Source: Clostridia bacterium (lineage in GTDB: Bacteria > Bacillota > Clostridia > Oscillospirales > CAG-272). From it: 52,351 bases of DNA. A program made the position numbers and the translations under genes. Position 1 is the first letter of the stretch. Every line of letters begins with the position of its first letter. The notes beneath the pieces are model-generated. The model worked only from the letters and a program-made list of their open reading frames with translations, did not search any database and had not been told where the DNA came from. Below, in pieces: positions 35,264 through 41,670 of the stretch. The stretch covers positions 1-52,351 of the forward strand of contig JAFVTI010000020.1 of the NCBI GenBank assembly GCA_017503325.1. The letters are read 5' to 3'.

Positions 35264-35348
35264 GAAAAAGTACACGGTTCGGAATTTATTTTTTACGAAA
35301 ATTTCGAATTAACAGCCAAATCTCGATATTGCCGCATACGTCTTGCGC

Positions 35349-35596
35349 GTAACAGGGGACAGGCCCTTGTTACACCGCGATATTGTTTTTTGTCGTGTTC
35401 GGTTATGCCGCGGCGTAACAATGCTTCGTCCCCGGTTACACGCATCCCCGAACGCATCGATGTGTTTTTTCTTTTTGGGCGTAGGGCGGGGGCTCGCTCC
35501 CGCAGCCAACCAAGCGTGTAACTGCGGGGACGGGTCCATGTTACGTTGAGGCGACCAAAGGTCGCGCAATGTAACTTGGTTTCGTCCACCTGTTAC
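35349..35596. repeat. Cluster of four GTAAC...GTTAC inverted-repeat units
   Basis: Units at 35349-35373, 35415-35439, 35518-35544 and 35571-35596 each begin GTAAC and end GTTAC, 15-17 nt apart. They enclose related GGGGAC/CGTCC-type cores (GGGGACAGGCCC, CTTCGTCCCC, GGGGACGGGTCC, TTTCGTCCACC). A GTAGGGCGGGGGCTCGCTCC repeat lies between the second and third. The 425-bp gap holds no gene. Confidence 0.75.
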
Positions 35597-35636
35597 GCGC
35601 GCGAATGGGAAGGGGAGAGTATTTGTCTCCCCGCCT

Positions 35637-36557
35637 TTACACCCGATCAGCGTACCGCTCGGCGGTGATGATGCCGTTTTGCACGTGCAGCTTGCAAACT
35701 CTTGCAGTCCTTGCTTCGGCATATTCCTCTCGCGCGTCGCTTGTATAATCGCGGCCGTGGTAAATGGCGTAATATTGCCCCTTGTATTTGATCACGCTGT
35801 GGTGTCCCGAGCCCTCTTCAAATTCGTTTTTGATCATGACGGGATCAAACGCGCCGTTTGCCGTGTGCTTGACAAAGTCCACGCGCGTCAAGTCCTGCTC
35901 GGTCGTGCGCGCAGCAGCGTAGCCGATGTGATAGGAGCTGTTTTCAAAGCAGCCGCCGCTGTACATCAGGTATTGCCAATCGCCCTCGCTAAACCAGAAA
36001 GCGCCCTCAATGGTGTACCAGTCCCTGCCGTCGCCAAAGCGATTCCTTTTGAAAATTTCCCGGTCCATGGTGGGCACGATGACCTCGCGGGGCGCATTTG
36101 CGGGCGTCATGGGATCAAGCAATCGATCCACATAGACGCGCGTACCGATACGCTCGCAGTTTACGTTGTCCTCGGCGTACCACAAAAACAGGCCGTCCGC
36201 GGTCTCTACCACGTGCGAATCGATCGAAAAACGCTTGTAAAAACATTTTTCGCCCGTAAAAGGCCCGAGCGGGGAATTGGCTGCCGCGGCGTGCATGTAT
36301 TGGAATTCAGAGTCGGTCGAGCAGGAAACGTAGAGGTAATATTTGTCGCCATGCTTTATCACGGACGGCGCCCAGTAATCGCGACGACCTTCAAACGAGG
36401 CCACGATGCCCTCGTAGTGCCACGTGCCGAACAAGTCGTCCGCGCTGTAGGCCTCCACACCGCGGGGGGCGGTCACGTATAAGTAAAGCTTACCGCCGTC
36501 CTCGAAAATAAAAGGATCGGGCTGGTGCTTGCCAGTCACGTCAAATTTGAGTTTCAT
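35637..36557 (-). CDS. Glycoside hydrolase family 43 enzyme
   Basis: 306 aa, no signal peptide, five-blade propeller. The three family carboxylates are visible: the general base Asp14 in HQPDPF, the pKa modulator Asp113 in SIDSHVV, and the general acid Glu184 in TIEGAFWF. WAPSVIK and SSYHIGYAAA are further typical strands. Members are beta-xylosidases, alpha-L-arabinofuranosidases or related enzymes. It is likely to act inside the cell on hemicellulose oligosaccharides. It follows the small gene at 36588, with a CCTTTC-rich spacer (AAAGGAG site). Confidence 0.9.
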   Translation of the reverse strand: MKLKFDVTGKHQPDPFIFEDGGKLYLYVTAPRGVEAYSADDLFGTWHYEGIVASFEGRRDYWAPSVIKHGDKYYLYVSCSTDSEFQYMHAAAANSPLGPFTGEKCFYKRFSIDSHVVETADGLFLWYAEDNVNCERIGTRVYVDRLLDPMTPANAPREVIVPTMDREIFKRNRFGDGRDWYTIEGAFWFSEGDWQYLMYSGGCFENSSYHIGYAAARTTEQDLTRVDFVKHTANGAFDPVMIKNEFEEGSGHHSVIKYKGQYYAIYHGRDYTSDAREEYAEARTARVCKLHVQNGIITAERYADRV

Positions 36558-36587
36558 GGAAAGACTCCTTTCATAGGGGCGCGCAAG

Positions 36588-36875
36588 TCAGCCACTCCAC
36601 GTAGAGGAGGTGTAAGTGATATTGCGCTCTTTGCAAAAGCTCCAGAACTTCGGATCGCTGAATCCTCGGCCAAAGGCTGCCTCGATCATCTCTTCCAGCG
36701 AGCCTTGATACTGCTTTTGCAGCTCGGAAACGAATTTTTCGGAATTTTCCTTGTCCAGATAATAGGTCTTTTCAAAATCACCGCCGCCAAACTCGGATAC
36801 GCCAAAGTCTTCATATCCAATGCTGATTTTGCCATCCTTTTGCTCGACCCAAAAGCCACTTGTTCCTTCGCGCAT
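36588..36875 (-). CDS. Small protein of unknown function, possibly immunity-type
   Basis: 95 aa (AAGGAGG site, start 36875). A short beta-rich N-terminal half (GFWVEQKDGKISIGYEDFG, KTYYLDKENSEKFV) is followed by a helical EMIEAAFGRGFSDPKFWSFCKERNI tail. No family recognised with certainty. It has its own promoter and is followed closely by the GH43 gene. Size and neighbours fit the group of small cytosolic orphan proteins around it. Confidence 0.65.
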   Translation of the reverse strand: MREGTSGFWVEQKDGKISIGYEDFGVSEFGGGDFEKTYYLDKENSEKFVSELQKQYQGSLEEMIEAAFGRGFSDPKFWSFCKERNITYTSSTWSG

Positions 36876-36910
36876 AAAAGCCTCCTTGAATATTCAAATA
36901 ATATACCTTT

Positions 36911-36939
36911 ATTGTACCATACGAAAGGGAATAAGTCAA
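36911..36939 (-). promoter_or_regulatory. Promoter of the 95-aa protein and GH43 genes
   Basis: TTGACT (36939-36934), 17-bp spacer, TACAAT (36916-36911) on the minus strand. Confidence 0.85.
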
Positions 36940-36961
36940 TGCGAAAGCACGATCCGCCAAG

Positions 36962-36994
36962 AGAAAAAGGACACCCGAGGGTGTCCTTTTTTGC
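36962..36994 (-). terminator. Terminator of the gene at 37044
   Basis: GGACACCC/GGGTGTCC hairpin with A/T-runs on both sides, so it can work in either direction. The minus strand ends CCTTTTTCTC. Confidence 0.8.
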
Positions 36995-37043
36995 TGAGAT
37001 GTGTTGGCAAAAAAGATGACAATATATTTACACCGTTTTTCGA

Positions 37044-38174
37044 TCAATCAAGATCATACATATCGGGATCGATCAGATTTAGCGGTGCGCCATACATTTC
37101 ATGAAGCTGCAGCTGATCGTTGTTATATGCCTCAATATATGCTCTTTTCGATTCATAATGTCGCCATACACACCATGCACATTGCCCTTGCGTGGGATTA
37201 GAATGTGGAAGAAATGCAACCGTTATATCCAGGAATTTTCGCACGTTTCCATTGGGTGTAAAGCGGACACCAATGCTTCTTTCGCTCGTCTTTTCCATCA
37301 AAGTTCTTGGGGGCAGATTAGGAGAAGGCGCTGCAGGAATTTTGAAATCGGGGCAATTTGCCACAAGTGCAGGGGTGCCATCGCGAAGCTTTGTTTTTTC
37401 AAATGTAAGCGGTTGATTGATGTTTTCTCCGCGTGCATTTTTATAGAATAGCTCCGCGTTGTCAAACGTGATCTCATCGTTTTCCAGATATGAGCCTACA
37501 AATATCACATGAAGACCATGTGATTCCCCGCCCTCATTGAATACAGAACAATATGTCGATTCTCCGGGCTTACAAGGAAGCGCTGACGCCATGTACGTGC
37601 TTAAGCGAGGTGGCGTGGGCTTTTGATCTTGGGGGGCAGAGAAATACAGTGTGATGGCGGATGCTGGATCAAAAAGGCTCTGGTCTGGCAAAGAGATCTG
37701 CTCTTGCATACAGAGCAAAAAATCCTCGGCGCAAACATACTGCTGTTTGGATGCCAGCTTAAAGGCATCGAAGTCCTTTACGTGCGGTTTCCATGCGGCA
37801 AGCGTATTCCGACGGGGCGGCTTGATTTCATCCGACTTTCCGATGTTGATAAAAGCATCTGTTGCAGAGTCTGCGTTATAGAGATGCAAAAACATATAAT
37901 CACTGTCAAAGCAGGCACAGGAAAGCACATCGGTGTGGCATTGTTCCGATAACTGCGGAGCTAAGGCGAGGAGATCCTCATGCCCCCACCCTTGGCAATA
38001 TAGCGCGCCCCAAGTGCGCCCGGACAAATCGAGCATAACCGAAAAGTCAGCTTTATCCGCATCGCAGGGAAGGATATCTCGCGCAGAAAAATGCTCAATC
38101 AGCGTATGTGTGATCATATCGGTAGTGGTCTGCTGATTTTGTTTGATAAACAAATTTGCAAAGTAGTTTCCCAT
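37044..38174 (-). CDS. Protein of unknown function
   Basis: 376 aa from the ATG at 38174 (GGAG site). The beginning GNYFANLFIKQNQ, then GALYCQGWGHEDLLALAPQLSEQCHTDVLSCACFDSDYMFLHLYNAD, has the look of a cytosolic alpha/beta family seen in many Bacillota, but I cannot name it. A middle propeller-like or beta-rich domain ends in SIGVRFTPNGN. Codons are more A/T-rich than in the sugar genes around it, hinting at separate ancestry. It is 56 nt after the 127-aa gene, probably in one transcript. Confidence 0.75.
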   Translation of the reverse strand: MGNYFANLFIKQNQQTTTDMITHTLIEHFSARDILPCDADKADFSVMLDLSGRTWGALYCQGWGHEDLLALAPQLSEQCHTDVLSCACFDSDYMFLHLYNADSATDAFINIGKSDEIKPPRRNTLAAWKPHVKDFDAFKLASKQQYVCAEDFLLCMQEQISLPDQSLFDPASAITLYFSAPQDQKPTPPRLSTYMASALPCKPGESTYCSVFNEGGESHGLHVIFVGSYLENDEITFDNAELFYKNARGENINQPLTFEKTKLRDGTPALVANCPDFKIPAAPSPNLPPRTLMEKTSERSIGVRFTPNGNVRKFLDITVAFLPHSNPTQGQCAWCVWRHYESKRAYIEAYNNDQLQLHEMYGAPLNLIDPDMYDLD

Positions 38175-38230
38175 ACTGTCTTTTCTCCTGTTCTGTCTGG
38201 CACGTGTTGATAAAAAAGATGCCACTCAAA

Positions 38231-38614
38231 TCATTCAAAAAATTGTTTATAGATAGGCTCTGATTTCAACGCAATCATAGCTTCTTTTTCCGTTCCGAAA
38301 AATGAATAAGCGAAAGAGCTATTCTTGGACTCCCACCAACCCGGCTTTATGCCATCAATGTATCCGAAATGAGAAGTCCAATCAAGCTCATCAAAAACGC
38401 ATATTTCTTCGTAAGTGTATTTGAAAAATCCCTTGTTGCTTTCAAAAACAACAAATCTTTTCGAGTTGTCCTTGCTGTATATCACCTTACAGATCTGTGT
38501 TGCGTCAGGGTAACTAAGATCTTTGTCATAGAGGGATTTGACAATTTCATCATATGGAGGCATTGGTGCGATTGTTGGTTCTTTCTTTTTAAACAATGAT
38601 TTGATCCATTTCAT
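38231..38614 (-). CDS. Small protein of unknown function, possibly immunity-type
   Basis: 127 aa; starts MKWIKSLFKKKEP, a basic head, followed by a beta-rich body with DATQICKVIYSKDNSKRFVVFESNKGFFKYTYEEI and a central DELDWTSHFGYIDGIKPGWWESKNSSFAYSFFGTEKEAM. The GWWE and YSFFGTEKEA motifs are common in small orphan proteins of toxin-immunity regions, but I cannot assign a family. It has an A/T-rich base composition like the next gene and its own promoter. Confidence 0.7.
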   Translation of the reverse strand: MKWIKSLFKKKEPTIAPMPPYDEIVKSLYDKDLSYPDATQICKVIYSKDNSKRFVVFESNKGFFKYTYEEICVFDELDWTSHFGYIDGIKPGWWESKNSSFAYSFFGTEKEAMIALKSEPIYKQFFE

Positions 38615-38637
38615 ATTCCCACCGCCTTTCCGAGTTT

Positions 38638-38666
38638 ATTATAGCACACTTTGGGGCGAAATGCAA
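38638..38666 (-). promoter_or_regulatory. Promoter of the 127-aa protein gene
   Basis: TTGCAT (38666-38661), 17-bp spacer with TG extension, TATAAT (38643-38638) on the minus strand. Confidence 0.75.
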
Positions 38667-38689
38667 TATTTTGAGCCAAACGCTTGTAG

Positions 38690-38991
38690 GGACAGGCGTT
38701 CCCGACGGTCCGCAGCGTCACGTTGTACCGGAATTTCGCGCGTTGCGCGAATATTCGCACGCTCTCCGCCTGGCGAATGTCTTGCTTCGCAAGCCGCTCT
38801 CCGGTAACACGCCGTCGCATAGTCGTCGTCTGTCGCCTCGATACACTCGGCTTGGACGACTCCTTGCTTGGGGCTTTCCTCGGTGAAAACAATAATCAAT
38901 TGTTTTCACCTCGTCACTCCGAGCGGCGAATGCGAACCGGATCCGCTGCGCCCGTGGCGCGCGGAGCCCGAGTTCGATGAAGGAGTGGCGA
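38690..38991. repeat. Repeat-derived spacer downstream of tRNA-Cys
   Basis: Contains GTAGGGACAGGCGTTCCC at one end, a GGTGAAAACAAT/ATTGTTTTCACC hairpin, and TCACTCCGAGCGG, which resembles the TCATCCTGAGCGG end of the elements at 1-130 and 30404-30669. Its right edge GGAGTGGCGACTCCAGC (plus strand) mimics the tRNA-Cys 3' end. No credible gene. Confidence 0.6.
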
Positions 38992-39036
38992 CTCCAGCAA
39001 AAAAGGACACCTTGAAGGTGTCCTTTTTTGCTGGAG
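38992..39036 (-). terminator. tRNA-Cys terminator, 45-nt perfect palindrome
   Basis: CTCCAGC, A-run and GGACACCTT are mirrored exactly around G39014. The minus strand ends in TTTTTT. The palindrome includes the tRNA's own CCA and discriminator, so the mature 3' end would pair with sequence beyond the T-run. Confidence 0.85.
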
Positions 39037-39105
39037 GTGCCACCCGGAATCGAACCGGGGATAGAGGTGTTGCAGACCTTTGCCTTACCGCTTGGCCATG
39101 GCACC
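39032..39105 (-). tRNA. tRNA-Cys (GCA)
   Basis: 74 nt including an encoded CCA. Acceptor stem GGTGCCA/TGGCACC, T-arm with GGTTCGATTCC, anticodon loop TCTGCAACA reading GCA, discriminator T as expected for tRNA-Cys. All stems pair. Its promoter is 20 nt upstream. Confidence 0.97.
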
Positions 39106-39124
39106 GTATTTCGTTGACTTGGAC

Positions 39125-39153
39125 ATTATAGCACAACAAAATGGCTTTGTCAA
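39125..39153 (-). promoter_or_regulatory. Promoter of tRNA-Cys
   Basis: Perfect TTGACA (39153-39148), 17-bp spacer, TATAAT (39130-39125) on the minus strand. Confidence 0.9.
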
Positions 39154-39269
39154 GCCTTTTTGCGCAAAATTATTTTTTATTTTTACCCCATTCGCAGTTT
39201 ATGCGAAAAATGCTGCACCTGTGCATGCGTTTTGTTTTGCAGGGATTTCGCACTCTGGGTCCGAAATGC

Positions 39270-39299
39270 AGAAAAGCCGCTCGGACGAGCGGCTTTTCT
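39270..39299 (-). terminator. Terminator of the large GH-like gene
   Basis: AGAAAAGCCGCTCG and CGAGCGGCTTTTCT, perfect 14-bp arms, about 50 nt after the stop at 39349. It is flanked by the TTCTGCATTCTGCATT repeat. Confidence 0.75.
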
Positions 39300-39348
39300 G
39301 CCGTTATTCTGCATTCTGCATTTTGCATTGCAAACGCTGAGAGTTTGC

Positions 39349-41427
39349 TTAATATTCGCGGTACAGGTAATTGAATCTGCCGATGGGGGCGGTGTCGCCG
39401 TTGACGTAGAAGTCCATGACATCGGGGCTCTGCATGTTGTCGCTCCACTTGAATTCAAAGCAGAGAGGCGGCAGCACGCCGAGCGCGGTTCTCGGCACGG
39501 ACAAGGTCAAGGTCTTGCCGTTGACGGCAATCTCTGCGTCGGCCACCTTTTCCCAGGTAAAGCTCTTCGGGTCAACCGTGCGCACGTATCTCTCGATGGC
39601 GGTCTTGCCGTCCACGGGTGCTGTGCGGTTGACGACAAAGTCGTAGCCCTCCCAGCCGTTGGTCTTGACGCGGTCGGTGTCGATAAAGAGCGTCATCCAG
39701 CCGTTCTCGGTCGGTGCGGTGATCTCATCTGCGCACTCCACGTAGAAGTAAATATTGGTGTCGTCACGCGCGACCTTGGCGGCAACGATGTCGTTTCTGC
39801 CTGTGAAATTGGTATAGTGCGTGCCCGCAAAGCCGTCGTGGTCGCGATGCACGGTGGTACCCTTGTCGCACACGTAGCGCGGGGTGACGTCAGCCCATTG
39901 CTCGGTCGAGCCGTCCATGATAATGGTCTTGGGCGCGGACAGCTTCTGACGCTGTTCTGCACCCTTGAAGCGGCGGATGTTGGAGCAGAGCTGCAGGTAG
40001 TAGGTATCCAGATAGCCGTCACGGTCGGGCTCAATGTCGCGGCTGTATTCGCGGTCGTACTGGTCCACCATGGCAAGCTGGGTGGAGTCGTTGTCGCTGA
40101 GCCACGGCTCATGCCACTGACCCATGATCCACTCGTTCCAGCCCGTGACGAATGCGATATCCGGGCCGATATCCAGCACTCTTTCCCATTGCTCCTGAAT
40201 GTTGTAGCCGTACTTATAGGAGTCCTTGTCCACCAGCTTATGGCCGTACTTGTAGGTATAGCTGCGGCCGAAGGTGTCCTTGTCGTTGAAGTGAGTGCAG
40301 ATGCGATCCTTATTGGCGTTCTGACCGACACCGACCGTCATCATCTCGCAGGAGCCGTCGGAGCGCGCACCGTACTTATGCTGCGGGAAGATCTCCAGCC
40401 AGCCCCAATGATCGGGACGGCCGGGGCCGCAGCCGTAGCCGGGCTGACCGGGACGGAAGGCAAAGAAATTGCGGATCTCGTCCAGCATCTTGGTTTCCTC
40501 TTCGCAGCAGCCCTTTTCGGGGAGTGATTCGGGATAACCCATGATCATGGGCTTGCCGTCCAGCATGTACCAAAGGTCGGAGTAAAGGCCGGGAGCGTAC
40601 AGGTTCTGATAAAGCGAGCGCAGCATGTAATCGGAGGTCGCGCAGGGGCAGAAGTTGAGCATGAAGGCCACCTTGGGGGTGTCCACGCCGTCTGCTCTCA
40701 TCTTGCGCATTTCCTCAAACAGCGGTTCGTATGCCATTCTCCACAAGAGCGCGCCGTTGGTGCAGTCAAAGAGCAGGAAATCAACGCCTGCGTTGTGCAG
40801 CATGGACATATGGCGACGGATGACGTAAGGGTCGATATCCTGATAGAAGCCGTAGAGCGGCTCGTGCCAGAAGCACTGGAAGGGGCCTTCGCCCCAGGCG
40901 GGGTGATCCTTGCGGTACTCGGCAGCAGGGAACTTGTCAAGCACGTCTACCACGTCCACGGGACGCAGATGGGAGTGCTGCTGGTGCCATGTCCAGTAGA
41001 AGATGCCGACCTGTCTGTCCTTTTTGGGGCCGACGTCCTCAACCGATGCCACGGGTCTGCCCAGCATATCCACGGCCTCCCAGGTATCCGAGTCGATGTG
41101 ACGGATGGCGCTGTCGGGCACGGGCTCGTATTTCACCTGCGAGTAGGCGGGAGTGTCCAGAAACTCGATGGAATGCACGGCGGCGTGGTTGTGCACCACG
41201 ACCTTGACGTCATGCACGCCTGCGGCCTTGGTAATATTGCAATATGCAATATCGCGCGCGTCCTTGTTGTTGAGCGCGACCACGCCAATGGGGGTTTCCT
41301 CTAAGTAAATGGTAGCCAGATCCGCGTTTTCCGCGCGGCTGAATTCTACCTTTGCGCAGATAGCGCCCGCACCGAAATCACAGGCGGGGAAGCGGAAGGT
41401 TCTGCGTTCAAGATTGGCATTGGACAT
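39349..41427 (-). CDS. Large multidomain glycoside-hydrolase-like protein
   Basis: 692 aa from the ATG at 41427 (AGGAGG). No signal peptide. An N-terminal jelly-roll-like module of about 110 residues with AGAICAKVEFSRAENADLATIYL and GVHDVKVVVHN resembles CBM6/CBM35. A central barrel region of about 400 residues has VGIFYWTWHQQ, DPYVIRRHMSMLHNAGVDFLLFDCTNG and AFVTGWNEWIMGQWHEP. The last is like GH99/GH71-type enzymes that act from a TIM barrel. A C-terminal module of about 180 residues has DGSTEQWADV and NIYFYVECADEI, as in CBM9. Family number uncertain; probably a cytosolic glycan-degrading enzyme. Confidence 0.7.
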   Translation of the reverse strand: MSNANLERRTFRFPACDFGAGAICAKVEFSRAENADLATIYLEETPIGVVALNNKDARDIAYCNITKAAGVHDVKVVVHNHAAVHSIEFLDTPAYSQVKYEPVPDSAIRHIDSDTWEAVDMLGRPVASVEDVGPKKDRQVGIFYWTWHQQHSHLRPVDVVDVLDKFPAAEYRKDHPAWGEGPFQCFWHEPLYGFYQDIDPYVIRRHMSMLHNAGVDFLLFDCTNGALLWRMAYEPLFEEMRKMRADGVDTPKVAFMLNFCPCATSDYMLRSLYQNLYAPGLYSDLWYMLDGKPMIMGYPESLPEKGCCEEETKMLDEIRNFFAFRPGQPGYGCGPGRPDHWGWLEIFPQHKYGARSDGSCEMMTVGVGQNANKDRICTHFNDKDTFGRSYTYKYGHKLVDKDSYKYGYNIQEQWERVLDIGPDIAFVTGWNEWIMGQWHEPWLSDNDSTQLAMVDQYDREYSRDIEPDRDGYLDTYYLQLCSNIRRFKGAEQRQKLSAPKTIIMDGSTEQWADVTPRYVCDKGTTVHRDHDGFAGTHYTNFTGRNDIVAAKVARDDTNIYFYVECADEITAPTENGWMTLFIDTDRVKTNGWEGYDFVVNRTAPVDGKTAIERYVRTVDPKSFTWEKVADAEIAVNGKTLTLSVPRTALGVLPPLCFEFKWSDNMQSPDVMDFYVNGDTAPIGRFNYLYREY

Positions 41428-41499
41428 AGTAAGTACCTCCTGTTCTGTCTTTGTGAATATGATACCATTATTTTGCCCGGATGTCAATCGGTTTGGGGA

Positions 41500-41640
41500 A
41501 TTTTCACAATTCAGAATGCAGAATTCAGAATGCGGAATTGCGCAGGGCGGGGGCTTGCTCCCGCAGCGATTCCCCGGGTGGTGCTGCGGGAGCAAGCCCC
41601 CGCCCTACGTGCATTTCTGCACTTTGCATTCCGCATGTCT
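41500..41640. repeat. Large inverted repeat between divergent genes
   Basis: 23-bp perfect arms at 41544-41566 and 41584-41606 (AGGGCGGGGGCTTGCTCCCG and on, mirrored), with a 17-nt loop. Outer imperfect arms AATGCGGAAT / ATTCCGCAT and AGAATGCAGAATTCAG strings flank them. The arms are two copies of the family also at 27.85 and 35.48 kb. Confidence 0.85.
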
Positions 41641-41670
41641 TGCCCCTTGTCCGCATATAATCAAACGAAT

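Noticed and set aside
35349..35596. Possible CRISPR array
   Set aside because: Units are short inverted repeats of unequal spacing and alternating orientation, with no uniform repeat-spacer pattern and no cas genes.
38718..39104. 128-aa reading frame over tRNA-Cys
   Set aside because: Starts inside the tRNA and runs through its terminator and repeat DNA.
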